A DNA stretch of 64,000 nt from Paenibacillus sp. GP183 (GCF_900104695.1 NZ_FNSW01000002.1:310001-374000); one strand, 5' to 3'. Shown: positions 44,166-53,480, counted from the stretch's first letter. Numbers and translations are program-made. The notes: a model not told the origin generated them from the sequence alone.

Positions 44166-45191
44166 TCATTCTTTTGGTTTTTCTTTTTTTTCAACCAATT
44201 TCCTTTTGAAATCATCAGTGTTACACAACTTACCTACTGTATCAGTCCAAAGGAAATCTTGCTTTTTTGAAAAAATGAATTTTTCAGCGTACATCCCAGT
44301 AAAACTGTTAATCGCCGCAACAGTTTTTCTATTTGGTACAAGGCCGGACATAGGATGATAATCTTCAAACCGACCGAGTAAAACGACCCTCGGGCTAAGT
44401 GGTAAACTTACCTCGGTATTAAACATACCGTGACCTGGCGAACTGAAAAAACCTGTAACTTTAGTTACATTACGCAAACATACAGGATTGTCAGAGCAAA
44501 TAAAATCTCCCATCATTGGCGGGCTAGTAACAACAGACCATTTACGTCTACTGAGCGGTTCAATTATAACATCGAGACGATCCATAAAACTTTTCATATG
44601 ATGATTGTTACCAAATACAACCTCATATTCATCCCTCTCAATAAATTCTAATAACTTCTCATGAGTTAAATTGTTCTTCTCACCTGTCTTTTCTTCGATA
44701 ATCCTTTTCTGCGATTCAAAATATTCTTTATGTTGAAAACCTACACGGGTTATCATTTTATACATTTCAGCCGTCATTTCACTGAAATGTTTTCTTCTGG
44801 CAGGAGTTCTTTCGCACAGAATAGCAATAAAGTTAATTAACCAGTTGTAGTCATCAGTGCCTGGTTCTGGAGCCATAAATGTCGCATTAATGTTTTTGAT
44901 TATTCGGGAAGCATTTTCTTCTACCAATGAAAATGCTTCTTCAAACGTTCTTGAGTCTTTGCCTTCTAACGTCTCAACAGTGTGAAAGTTACGTATGGCA
45001 CAGTTCTCGATAGGCATATTATTTTTGATTTCAACTTTGAAACATCCTCCGGGATGTCCAACACATGCATAAGCGTCAACCCTCTCAGCTAACGGGCAGG
45101 ATAATGAAGAAGCCTGTCGAAATAAACACTGGAATATATTACAAATAGACCTGGAGGATATTATGAAAACTGTAGTGGCGGTAATTTTCAT
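44166..45191 (-). CDS. DUF4238-like protein with aberrant N-terminus
   Basis: 341 aa as read from the first ATG, but only from about residue 55 does it look like DUF4238 (IENCAIRNFHTVETLEGKDS, TFEEAFSLVEENASRIIKNI, WLINFIAILCERTPARR, MGDFICSDNPVCL, LPLSPRVVLLGRF). The expected N-terminal H-x2-P motif of the family is absent. The first 50 residues are cysteine-rich and unlike the rest, so the true 5' end was probably lost or shifted. DUF4238 proteins are frequent in defence islands and of unknown activity. A shorter start near 45017 is possible. Confidence 0.55.
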   Translation of the reverse strand: MKITATTVFIISSRSICNIFQCLFRQASSLSCPLAERVDAYACVGHPGGCFKVEIKNNMPIENCAIRNFHTVETLEGKDSRTFEEAFSLVEENASRIIKNINATFMAPEPGTDDYNWLINFIAILCERTPARRKHFSEMTAEMYKMITRVGFQHKEYFESQKRIIEEKTGEKNNLTHEKLLEFIERDEYEVVFGNNHHMKSFMDRLDVIIEPLSRRKWSVVTSPPMMGDFICSDNPVCLRNVTKVTGFFSSPGHGMFNTEVSLPLSPRVVLLGRFEDYHPMSGLVPNRKTVAAINSFTGMYAEKFIFSKKQDFLWTDTVGKLCNTDDFKRKLVEKKEKPKE

Positions 45192-45488
45192 CTTTAAAAT
45201 GGAGCCAAGCGTTGACCTAACTGTATAAAAATTGTTCTCAGTTATGAACCCTGTTTCTCAATAACACTAGAGGAAGTTCCTGTTCCTGTGATTGACAGGA
45301 TCCCACTTCGTTTCTCTAATTCGTAACCGTGAAGTGGGACCATAAGAAACAGAAGCTGGAATCCTATTTCAAAACTAGGCTGCTGCTCTACCGCAAACCA
45401 GCTAATGGAAGGAGCCGGGGTATTTTTCCGGTGAAGATATTGTAATTTATCTGCGTAAGTTGTAGCAATAATTTGGGGAGGAAATCAT
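45192..45488. other. Divergent intergenic region, no gene seen
   Basis: 297 bp between two DUF4238-type genes. It includes the partial dyad GGATCCCACTTCG...CGTGAAGTGGGACC (45298-45342), arms CCCACTTC/GAAGTGGG. GGGGAGG just before ATG 45489 is the ribosome binding site of the next gene. Confidence 0.4.
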
Positions 45489-46526
45489 ATGACTCAAGCT
45501 GGCTCGAGGCAACATGTAATTCCTGCAAGTCATATTGGAAGCTTTTCGAGTGGAACGGAGAGTCCTAAACGTAATCGAAGTATCTGGTTTCGAAGAGAAG
45601 GGATGCCAAAGGCTATTAGTGTAAAGGCAGAAAGCGTTGGTATCGATAAACATGTTTACACAATAAAAGATACTTCGCATATAGATGAGAGATATGTAGA
45701 TAAAACTTGGGATTATATTGAGAATAACCTTTATCGTGGAGTGCAAGATTTAGAGAACCATATAGGGTCTCCTTCGCTTGATGGTCTTCTATGGTCAACG
45801 ATACTTGTCCCGTTTGTTGCACAGTTGTTTATTAGAGGGAAGGACTACAATCAAAACTTATTAGCAAGGGCCCCATATTTGGAGAAGTTAAAAGAGGTAA
45901 TTAATGAGGAATTCTACTATGACAATATGAATATGAATAGGTTAATAGACTTTCAAATTAATTGTGGACTTTTATGCTTCTCCTCATGGAGATTAGTACA
46001 TAATCAAACCGATATTCCCTTTATCCTTAATGATCTGGGGTATGCCACATTCAACGGAAAGCGTTTTGGCGTTGACACCGGTTATTTGGTCCCCATGTCT
46101 AAAGAATTAATGCTGATTATTTACAAGAGGGGAATATTATCTAAGCCATTTAGACCTGTTGGTATTGTTAAATCAACAAGAATTCATTTACCTCAGAACG
46201 TTGTAAGAGATAAGTACAGAATTATGTATTTCAACGAACGGATTGCACAGTGTGCTATTAAAGAAATATACGGTGCTAAAGAAGATATTGTTAATCAACA
46301 TTATTCAATATTTGAAGAAGGAAAAAATGACGCAGGAGTGGGCCCGATTCATATCCAACAACGTCATTTTAAGGATAAGGATTTGATCGGATTATTTAAT
46401 TTATATTTGAATGTCTTCAACGTAGATGAGGCAACCAGAAAAGGAGCTTATGGCGGGAGGGAAATATATCTGATCGAAGATTCTAACTCGGGTGGCTCGT
46501 ACGGATTTGGGTGGAAAGAGTTATAG
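45489..46526 (+). CDS. DUF4238-like protein
   Basis: 345 aa from ATG 45489 with GGGGAGG upstream. It opens with RQHVIPASHIGSFSSG, the H-x2-P pattern that marks DUF4238. It continues with WSTILVPFVAQLFIRGKDYN, then DIPFILNDLGYATFN and LVPMSKELMLIIYKRG, corresponding to the conserved regions of the family. No catalytic assignment exists. It is the intact counterpart of the odd gene at 44.2-45.2 kb, with little direct similarity, and is followed after 58 bp by a HEPN-like gene. Confidence 0.65.
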   Translation: MTQAGSRQHVIPASHIGSFSSGTESPKRNRSIWFRREGMPKAISVKAESVGIDKHVYTIKDTSHIDERYVDKTWDYIENNLYRGVQDLENHIGSPSLDGLLWSTILVPFVAQLFIRGKDYNQNLLARAPYLEKLKEVINEEFYYDNMNMNRLIDFQINCGLLCFSSWRLVHNQTDIPFILNDLGYATFNGKRFGVDTGYLVPMSKELMLIIYKRGILSKPFRPVGIVKSTRIHLPQNVVRDKYRIMYFNERIAQCAIKEIYGAKEDIVNQHYSIFEEGKNDAGVGPIHIQQRHFKDKDLIGLFNLYLNVFNVDEATRKGAYGGREIYLIEDSNSGGSYGFGWKEL

Positions 46527-46584
46527 GGACACAATAGCTTGAACAACCAACCTCAAGCAGCTCGCCGAGGGCAGCAGTGCAACA

Positions 46585-47973
46585 TTGCACCAAACCTATT
46601 CGAAGGATGTTTTATTTACTCTCCGCATCCTCCAACACCAAACACGGGGGTCTTATAGCGTGCTAACTAAAGAGGACATGCAACAACTAGTTGACTATGC
46701 ACTTGAACATCGGCAAGACGTGGGGGCTATTTCGTTTCCCTTTGAATTGGCGAAACACCTCCAAGCCACAGTGCCGGACTGGAAAGATTCAGCGATTGAG
46801 GAGATTCGGCAGAGAATACAAGACATCATGCAAGACATCATTCTTCGGCACCAACCTTTCCATTCCCAAAACCCCGACATCACCAAAGTCATTTTAGAAG
46901 AGGTCAACTTCCAACTAAACACGAGGTGTATTCACTTACATACGCTAATTCCTATTCGGGGATTATCCGTGCGTCTTAATTTTCGAGAAACGATCGAAAT
47001 TGACGAGGAAATCACCTTAAGACGCATACAAAGGTGGGAATGGCCAAAGTTCGACATGCTGATACAGGAAGTAGGATTCGATCTACCAGAGTTTGCTCTG
47101 GAAATGGTGAAGGAAATTAGTCCTAACATGATAGACAATGATTTTCAAGATGGAATCAATGAACTGGAGGCACGAACAAGGTTAATTCTCGGGATCTTAC
47201 AATTCCGGTTCGGTCAGGGTATGAGTTTTCCTTGGATTATTCGGTTTGTTCCACAGTGCCAATTTGTAAAGGGACATGGCAAAATGATGGCACGGCTCTT
47301 TCCGATGGCTCCAGGTGATTATATCGCCGGAACACACGATATCTCTGAAGTGGGAAACATTCGTGAATTGCTCCGCAATCGCAATACGTTGGACGCCGTA
47401 ACCCGTTATAAAATTGATATCGCCATCAACCGGTTTCATGAAGGAGCAAACCGCCAAAATATAGTGGACTGCCAAGTAGACTACTGGATTGCATTGGAGT
47501 CCCTGTTTGGAACAGGTGAGTCCGGACAATCTCGCCAAATGGCCTGTCGGATTTCATGCTTGTTATTTGGTGACCAAGAGAACGATGATGTTGTGAAAGC
47601 CTTTTTGTGGTTGGAAAAGTCCTACCAATTGCGATGTAATATCGTTCACGGAGACCATCACAGTAAAGATGGGGCAAATTTCAACTTTCTATACAAAATT
47701 GTGGTGCAAACAAAAGAAGTGGTGAAATGGACCGTTGAACGCTTGCTTCTGCTTCAAGTGTCCTATCAGGAAGTCCTTGAACAAATCAATAAACGCTCTC
47801 ACCGAGTTAACTTGCCATCTAAGGTTAAACGTATTCTGTCTGACGAAACTACACTTGGGTCTATTCTCACCGAAATGGACCAGGTGATGGATCGGTATCG
47901 AGGGCGAATAGAACATACAGGTGAGACAGTGTTTAATGATGATTACGATTACTCTCTAGGCGAACAGACGTAA
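46585..47973 (+). CDS. ApeA-like HEPN protein
   Basis: 462 aa from TTG 46585; the ribosome binding site is poor and GTG 46660 is an alternative. The C-terminal third carries the ApeA-type HEPN features: DYWIALESLFGTGESGQSRQ (about 297-316), then LRCNIVHGDHH with the R-x4-H RNase motif (about 349-355). The N-terminal 290 residues are unassigned. ApeA HEPN proteins protect against phage by cutting host tRNA or other RNA. Activity here is inferred from the motif. Confidence 0.7.
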   Translation: MHQTYSKDVLFTLRILQHQTRGSYSVLTKEDMQQLVDYALEHRQDVGAISFPFELAKHLQATVPDWKDSAIEEIRQRIQDIMQDIILRHQPFHSQNPDITKVILEEVNFQLNTRCIHLHTLIPIRGLSVRLNFRETIEIDEEITLRRIQRWEWPKFDMLIQEVGFDLPEFALEMVKEISPNMIDNDFQDGINELEARTRLILGILQFRFGQGMSFPWIIRFVPQCQFVKGHGKMMARLFPMAPGDYIAGTHDISEVGNIRELLRNRNTLDAVTRYKIDIAINRFHEGANRQNIVDCQVDYWIALESLFGTGESGQSRQMACRISCLLFGDQENDDVVKAFLWLEKSYQLRCNIVHGDHHSKDGANFNFLYKIVVQTKEVVKWTVERLLLLQVSYQEVLEQINKRSHRVNLPSKVKRILSDETTLGSILTEMDQVMDRYRGRIEHTGETVFNDDYDYSLGEQT

Positions 47974-47977
47974 AAGA

Positions 47978-48017
47978 AAAAGCCACTTATCGAACTCTGA
48001 ATTCGCAAGTGGCTTTT
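47978..48017. terminator. Bidirectional terminator
   Basis: AAAAGCCACTT (47978-47988) and AAGTGGCTTTT (48007-48017) form a perfect 11-bp stem between convergent genes. Confidence 0.8.
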
Positions 48018-48184
48018 AAATATCTTGACTCATTCATAAATGAGACAGAGTCATTTGTATGAGATTCAATAACACCGGCGTAATCAATGATCGCCTCGTC
48101 TTGCCATACTTCAATCTTAAGCCCAAACATTATGGCATTATCGAAGTCGGCAGAGGTGCGAAGTGTGCTACCACTTGAGTACAT
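47987..48184 (-). CDS. Small protein of unknown function (65 aa)
   Basis: A GGAGGATCC sequence stands just before ATG 48184. The protein (MFGLKIEVWQDEAIIDYAGV, ESHTNDSVSFMNESRYLKAT, CEFRVR) looks like a compact beta-rich fold similar in style to small phage or YolD-like proteins, but I cannot assign it. It follows a run of other tiny genes on the same strand. Confidence 0.6.
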   Translation of the reverse strand: MYSSGSTLRTSADFDNAIMFGLKIEVWQDEAIIDYAGVIESHTNDSVSFMNESRYLKATCEFRVR

Positions 48185-48192
48185 GGATCCTC

Positions 48193-48324
48193 CTATTTAT
48201 ACTCTTTCTTTTTCTTCGATGGTTTTTGATTAAGCATATTTATTGTACTTCCTTGAGATGTAACGCTGGAAGGGACAGTTTTCTTCTTTGCTTCTTTCTT
48301 TGCATCTTTGCCTTTTGTCATCAT
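48193..48324 (-). CDS. Very small basic protein (43 aa)
   Basis: AGGAGGTGAT lies directly before two ATG codons (48324 and 48321). The product is Lys-rich at both ends (MMTKGKDAKKEAKKKTVPSS ... KPSKKKKEYK) with a neutral middle. 8 bp upstream of the next small gene. Perhaps a nucleic-acid-binding peptide. Confidence 0.55.
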   Translation of the reverse strand: MMTKGKDAKKEAKKKTVPSSVTSQGSTINMLNQKPSKKKKEYK

Positions 48325-48427
48325 ATCACCTCCTGGATAATCAGAATAATTCGACAATTTTTCGGACATATTTTCACGACATTGATATGTAAGAAAGAAG
48401 GCCGCACGTTAGCGACCCCCCATCGAA

Positions 48428-48597
48428 CTATTCGATTTTGCCCTCCAAAATTTTAACTCCACGTTTAGCCGGGCGAATCGGTTGATCTAGCTCGACTCGT
48501 TCGTGCGTACTGGTTTTTTTACTAATCGCTGTTCTAATATTTTCGGAGATACAGTCTTCTTCCTTCCAAACATCCTTCCAAAAATCTTACCAAACAT
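48428..48597 (-). CDS. Tiny gene with a possible -1 frameshift at a seven-A run
   Basis: From ATG 48597 the zero frame encodes 36 residues (MFGKIFGRMFGRKKTVSPKI ...) and stops at 48487. A -1 slip at A-AAA-AAA (within GTAAAAAAACC, complement of about 48511-48521) joins a second frame. That frame reads STHERVELDQPIRPAKRGVK and ends at 48428 with ILEGKIE. The second frame looks protein-like, so the real product may be about 56 residues, made either by slippage or from a gene with one base lost or gained. Confidence 0.45.
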
Positions 48598-48614
48598 CCC
48601 AATCACCGCCTTCG

Positions 48615-48809
48615 TTAATTGGTGTTACGACAGTCGTCATGTGGAAAAGCTGCGGGCTCTTGCAGGTATTGGACCAGTGCTGGGCTTGTATGCAGTATAT
48701 CTGCCAATATGGCATTCCAAAGCTCCCCGTAGCTGTGCTCAAAATCGTCGAGATCTCCACTTACTAGGCAATCCAGCATATCTTTAAGCTGATCGAGCGG
48801 GATAATCAT
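48615..48809 (-). CDS. Small acidic protein (64 aa)
   Basis: GGAAG lies 3-4 nt before ATG 48809. A helical N-terminus (IPLDQLKDMLDCLVSGDLDD) is followed by YGELWNAILADILHTSPALV. No family recognised. First gene of the four-gene run of tiny ORFs on the minus strand. Confidence 0.5.
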   Translation of the reverse strand: MIIPLDQLKDMLDCLVSGDLDDFEHSYGELWNAILADILHTSPALVQYLQEPAAFPHDDCRNTN

Positions 48810-49036
48810 TTCTTCCAGTTTGCCACATATTGCAATATAAAGAAAGCGGATTTGGATGGGATTAATGGAGTGGGAAAGGGAGAGAAAATATTACCAGTTT
48901 ATATGAGAGTATACTATAATCATTATTAACAATATTTTGGGTAGAAAAGGATATAAATAAGATGTATGAAATGATCAGTAATCGAAGTAATTAAGTTGAA
49001 ATGATTAAAACGAAAAACTAAGGAGGATCATAATAA

Positions 49037-50083
49037 TTGATTACATTTAAAAAGTGCCCAATTTGTGAAAATGAAAAAGAACAGATAGAAATAGAGTTAT
49101 ACCTTACTTCTTCAGATATTTATGAGATATCATGTAAAATATGTGGGGATTATTTGATAACCTTTATAGAAAAAGAAGCCTTAAAACATAAAAATATTAA
49201 CGATAGGGTCAAGTTATCGTCTTTCTTTAGAGAAAGAACGATTCATAATAATAATGTAAAACTTGTGTTTGGTCAAAAGACCGATCTATTTCCAGGAAGC
49301 TACTCCCATCTTTTAAATTTACCGTTTATTTCTTACGAAGATGTGATAAAAAGCTTTCCAGATCATATTTCTGAACGCTTGGATCGTACTCTTTTAAACC
49401 TTTATAAATTATCAAAATATACCGGGGATGAGGTATTCATTAATGATACGGATTACCCAATTTTCTATCCGGATTCGATTGATTTAAAAGCAACTAAATT
49501 TATTATGAAGTATCTATTTTATGATAATTTAGTTGAAGGAAATAATGATCTGCCTGGAACGCTTACGGTGACAGCGAAGGGACTTGCAAGAATATATGAA
49601 ATTGAAAAAGGAATAAATATAAATCCTCCTCAAGCATTCACGGCAATGTGGTTTGATCCAAGTATGGGTTATTATTGGGAGAATGGCTTTGAAAAGGCCA
49701 TAAAAGCTTGTGACTATTTCCCCAGGAGAATTGATAGTAAAGAGCACAATGGGAAAATTTGTGACGAGATAATTGTTGAAATTAGGAAAAGTAAGTTTGT
49801 GATATGCGATTTTACTGGACACCGAGGCGGTGTATATTTTGAGGCAGGTTATGCATTAGGTATGGGTTTACCCGTTATTTGGACATGCCAAGAGGAATGG
49901 TTTAATAAGGTAGTAGACAAACAGATTGAAGCGAAAACCATAGATGGTCAACTAATAAGTGTAATAATTCAAGATGAACGAAAAGTTCATTTTGACATTG
50001 ACCATTATAACTTTATTGTATGGAAAGATGAGGTAGACCTGTTTGAAAAACTTCAAAATAGAATAAAAGCAACTATCGTTTAA
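49037..50083 (+). CDS. Zinc-ribbon plus nucleoside 2-deoxyribosyltransferase-like protein
   Basis: 348 aa, TTG 49037 with AAGGAGG upstream. The N-terminus has a four-cysteine ribbon (C7-x2-C10, C33-x2-C36). The middle (about 60-195) is unassigned and winged-helix-like. The C-terminal domain (about 205-345) has AMWFDPSMGYYWENGFEKAI, then RIDSKEHNGKICDEI, FVICDFTGHRGGVYFEAGYA and LPVIWTC. This is the pattern of a defence-associated family related to nucleoside 2-deoxyribosyltransferases and TIR-like NAD-processing folds. The Glu in YFEAGYA is the likely catalytic or nucleotide-contacting residue. It probably senses and hydrolyses or binds a nucleotide; inferred. Confidence 0.65.
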   Translation: MITFKKCPICENEKEQIEIELYLTSSDIYEISCKICGDYLITFIEKEALKHKNINDRVKLSSFFRERTIHNNNVKLVFGQKTDLFPGSYSHLLNLPFISYEDVIKSFPDHISERLDRTLLNLYKLSKYTGDEVFINDTDYPIFYPDSIDLKATKFIMKYLFYDNLVEGNNDLPGTLTVTAKGLARIYEIEKGININPPQAFTAMWFDPSMGYYWENGFEKAIKACDYFPRRIDSKEHNGKICDEIIVEIRKSKFVICDFTGHRGGVYFEAGYALGMGLPVIWTCQEEWFNKVVDKQIEAKTIDGQLISVIIQDERKVHFDIDHYNFIVWKDEVDLFEKLQNRIKATIV

Positions 50084-50208
50084 AGGAAACGTTCGGAAAA
50101 ATCCCCACCAGTGAGCCAGTGGGGTGTTAAACAGATTTTTTTCATTTTAGTATTTCATCTTTGCAATATACCTATAAATTATTGGTATTACACATAGGAG
50201 GTAAATGA

Positions 50209-50922
50209 GTGTCAGATTCCAACCAAGTAGTAATTGAACGTCCTGAAATCGGCCAATGGTTAGATATTACAGTTACATTTACAAAAGAGGATTCTGAACC
50301 AGACCCAAAAGGTATAAAAGGCTCTTATGGTGTAACCTATGTTCTTGGACCAACATCTTATTCTGTAGATAACGCTAATTTCGAGTTCGATATCATTCAA
50401 AAAGGCGATTCTTTTTTACAATTTTACAATCCAGATTTACCGATTGAAAATCAGTATACCGGAGTAAAAATAGATGTAATGGGACCGGATGGGGGATCAG
50501 CAAAATGCGAAATTCGTACAAATAGTAAGGGGAGGATGTCTCAAATTTGCTTCCCGGCTATTATGGCGGAAAGTTTTAACAACGCTGAAAGTAAAGCTTA
50601 TAATCTGATTCAACCCATATTAGGATGGATTTCTTTACAGTACGACATCCCAGTTGAAATCACTCAAATTCATACTGTGGAGCATTCAACTTCTAGTGTT
50701 AGAAACAGTGCTTTTGTAAGTCCAAAGATAAAAGGTCTTGGTCCAATTCCGGAATTTAACCTTGGCTTTCAACGAAGGCTCGATATAAACAAAGTTCTTA
50801 TCTTCCCCAGTAACAAGCTGCTTAGCTATGCCGTAAAATGCCTTTTTGTGTTTAGGAGGTACCCCAAGCTCAATGATACCAGCGGCCCTCTTCTTACCAT
50901 TCTCCTCTACCTGGACAAGTAA
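50209..50922 (+). CDS. Unknown protein, 3' end replaced by antisense ligD
   Basis: It starts at GTG 50209 with TAGGAGG 7 nt upstream. About 177 residues look genuine (IERPEIGQWLDITVTFTKED, YSVDNANFEFDIIQKGDSFL, a beta-rich domain of no known family). From about base 50740 the frame is simply the reverse complement of ligD, so the natural C-terminus is gone and about 60 foreign residues are appended. Confidence 0.5.
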   Translation: MSDSNQVVIERPEIGQWLDITVTFTKEDSEPDPKGIKGSYGVTYVLGPTSYSVDNANFEFDIIQKGDSFLQFYNPDLPIENQYTGVKIDVMGPDGGSAKCEIRTNSKGRMSQICFPAIMAESFNNAESKAYNLIQPILGWISLQYDIPVEITQIHTVEHSTSSVRNSAFVSPKIKGLGPIPEFNLGFQRRLDINKVLIFPSNKLLSYAVKCLFVFRRYPKLNDTSGPLLTILLYLDK

Positions 50923-51552
50923 GCCGAATTCATCCTTACGGTACCCTGAAATAAAAACTTCAGCGGCTTCATACCGAACTATCTTTAGCCAATCGGAGCT
51001 ACGTTTGCTTACGTACAAGCTGTTCTTTCTCTTGGCAACAATGCCCTCCATTTTCTTATCACAAATAACACTGTACAGATCTGTTCCGTTGTTCTCAGTA
51101 TATGGAATAACGCTTAAGAAGGGATTTGGTTTGATTATTGATTCGAGGATAGATTTACGCTTTATCAATGGTAACCGGCGCAGATCCCGACCATTATGTC
51201 TTAATACATCAAAAACAATATAATGCACGGGCATAGTTCTTGCCACTGCATTTATTTTTGTTTGCTTGGATAGTTGGAATCTCTCCATGACACTCTCAAA
51301 ATCTATTACTCCAGTTGTTGGATCTATGCTGCAGACTTCCCCATCCAGAATAACATCATCCCCTGACATAGCAGGATTCCAGAGTTCCGGATATTTCCGG
51401 GTACATTCATTATTGTGCCTGGTGAATAATCTAGTTTCACCTTTTTTATAAGTCATTATCAATCTATGGCCATCTATTTTGGGTTCGAATAAATAGGCGG
51501 GATCGTTAAAAGGTGCGTCGCTCTTCTCGAGTAACATTGGGGAAATAAACAT
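50740..51552 (-). pseudogene. ligD: ATP-dependent DNA ligase (LigD-type), C-terminally truncated
   Basis: About 270 aa of the ligase core from ATG 51552 (GGTGAT upstream). FEPKIDGHRLIM carries the adenylated Lys (K-x-D-G), DGEVCSIDPTTGVIDFESVM motif III, KMEGIVAKRKNSLY motif IV, DWLKIVRYEAAEVFISGYR motif V. It ends at VKFRNWT, close to the family's usual end, where about 15-20 more residues are expected. The frame then runs on to 50686 in foreign sequence. Since all catalytic motifs are present it may still work. It pairs divergently with SRAP, as often seen in this group. Confidence 0.8.
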
Positions 51553-51669
51553 AGTTGCATCACCAATGTTCATTTTATCAATTGTTATTTCATTCGTGGA
51601 GTGGTAATTAGAGGGATCACGTGGGTAATAGTAAGGAAAATGGTATAATCCCAATGGGAGGGGATCTAT

Positions 51670-52362
51670 ATGTGCGGCAGATTTACGATTGTGATGACCA
51701 TGGACGAATTGATTACTCGTTACGATATTGATGAAATTATCCAACCTTTTACCAAGCCCAATTATAATGTCGCTCCGACTCAAATGATACCGGCCATCAT
51801 GAATGACGGTGAAAAAACAAAATTGGATCAGCTGAAATGGGGCCTGATTCCACCTTGGGCAAAGAATGAAAAAATAGCTTATACAACAATTAACGCCCGA
51901 GCTGAGACAGTTGCTGAAAAACCAGCTTTCAGAAATGCGATAAAACGTAAACGCTGCTTGATACCGGCCAGCTCATTTTTTGAATGGCAGAAGATTGGCC
52001 GAGATAAGCAACCTATGAGGATATTACTCAAGAATGAGGATATTTTCAGCATGGCGGGATTATATGAATTCTGGAGAGATCCTGAAGGAAATATAGTTAA
52101 TTCATGCTCAATCATTACGACTACTCCAAACGAACTGATGGCTGATATCCATAATAGAATGCCTGTGATTCTAAAGAAGGATGATGAGGCGTTGTGGCTT
52201 GATCCGGGCACTACGGATCCGGAATTTGTCCGTCATCTGCTTGCACCCTACCCGCCAGAAGAAATGAAAGCATATCCCGTTTCAAAGGCAGTTGGGAATG
52301 TAAGAAATAATGGCTTTGAGTTGATTAAACAATTGGGTGCGTCAGAAATAAATTCTTTGTAG
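51670..52362 (+). CDS. SRAP-family abasic-site protein (YedK/HMCES-like)
   Basis: 230 aa, complete, GGGAGGGG before the ATG. Cys2 (MCGRFT) forms the thiazolidine DNA-protein crosslink with abasic sites. Asn in YNVAPTQ, Glu in FFEW and His in IHNRMPVIL complete the active site. It shields abasic sites in single-stranded DNA. Divergent neighbour of ligD. A partial duplicate of its 3' end lies at 41.6 kb. Confidence 0.95.
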   Translation: MCGRFTIVMTMDELITRYDIDEIIQPFTKPNYNVAPTQMIPAIMNDGEKTKLDQLKWGLIPPWAKNEKIAYTTINARAETVAEKPAFRNAIKRKRCLIPASSFFEWQKIGRDKQPMRILLKNEDIFSMAGLYEFWRDPEGNIVNSCSIITTTPNELMADIHNRMPVILKKDDEALWLDPGTTDPEFVRHLLAPYPPEEMKAYPVSKAVGNVRNNGFELIKQLGASEINSL

Positions 52363-52599
52363 CTAATAAGGAGCGGCTGCTGTAGGCCATTCTTTTTTAT
52401 GTGGTCAAATAACAAAAATCAGGCAGGCTGCCGGTGATAAACTCGGGCCTGCTGTGCTATCGGCCAGTAATATTTGGGGTCTAACTGGTAAACTTAAAAG
52501 AAGAAAAGCAATAATCAACTAAATTAGTATAAAAAAATCGTTCCAACCTGTTAGAAGGCTAGATACAATCTTTTTTTGGTTAAATTTTTAGTTTATTAA
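52363..52599. other. Intergenic, no gene seen
   Basis: 237 bp. A GC-rich stretch (CAGGCTGCCGGTGATAAACT followed by CGGGCCTGC, about 52422-52452) resembles the CTGCCAGCATTATCGGCAGC element at 41790. These are probably copies of a short dispersed repeat. Confidence 0.35.
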
Positions 52600-53231
52600 T
52601 TATTTCGCTTTTCTAGCCAAAGCAATAATCACCGATACTACCCCAAGGATTAGCGCAGCAATAGAAAGAAAAAGAGGCAATTTAGAGCTTCCGCCATTCC
52701 CGTCATGTGTTGCCGCCGTAGTACCAGCACCATGGTCATGGCCATCTGCACCGGTTTTGGCAGTAGCTGGTTTCGGATTCACAATTGTAACGGAGGCTGG
52801 CTTGTCTGAGTCCGGAGCCCCTACCCATTCCACGACACTACCATCTTTGTAGGTTTGATAAGCTTTCCACGAGATGGAGGTAGCCTGATCCCCGACTTTC
52901 CCCTGATGTTGAACTCGCCGAACTCTGTACTGGAGAATCCTTCAGCTGTTGCTGTCCAAACTACACTTGTTATTTTACCCGAAGTGTCCTTAGTTAAATC
53001 ATATTTCCAACCAGCCATCGGCTGAAAGCGGGAAATGGCAACCTCAGCGGGGATTTTAATTTCGACTTTAACCGTGGGAACATCTTTTTCCGAAGGAACT
53101 CGAACGGTGAACTTCTCATAAGTTCCTTGAGTGGATTGTTGTGGGTACACAACGACGTGTGCGCTGGCAATGCCTGCAAAAAGCAGCATGGCTACAAAGC
53201 ACAAGGATAATGCGCTAAAAAACTTTTTCAT
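52600..53231 (-). pseudogene. ycnI: YcnI-like (DUF1775) membrane-anchored protein, frameshifted
   Basis: Signal peptide (SLCFVAMLLFAGIASAHVVV), then the DUF1775 domain up to EFGEFNIRGK near base 52890. There one A is missing (GGGGAAAGTCGG). The family sequence continues in the next frame (VGDQATSISWKAYQTYKDGS, VVEWVGAPDSDKPAS), followed by a His-rich linker and a C-terminal membrane anchor. YcnI binds copper through its N-terminal His after signal cleavage. With the frameshift the anchor is lost. The intact His (AHVVV) remains. Confidence 0.85.
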
Positions 53232-53460
53232 TTAACTTCTCCCTTTTAAAAGTATTTATAAAGTTGTTATCGCATCCAGAAATGGTTAACATGAAAAGCA
53301 TAATAAGTAGCCGGCCATTTTTAATTAAATCGTTTCACTCCTTTGTGAAATACTTAACAACCGCCCCTACTATTATAACCAACGTCTACATGTTTGCCAT
53401 GACTAGAAAGAGCTATTCCAATCAAGAATTTTTGAATATTTCATGACGGTAATTCATTTA

Positions 53461-53480
53461 AAAGAGCTTAATAGCTCTTT
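53461..53480. terminator. Small hairpin upstream of the two-component genes
   Basis: AAAGAGC-TTAATA-GCTCTTT is a perfect stem-loop; few T residues follow on the plus strand. Confidence 0.4.

Noticed and set aside
52600-52833. Separate small membrane protein at the end of ycnI
   Set aside because: It continues the YcnI domain after a one-base shift, so it is one broken gene and not two.
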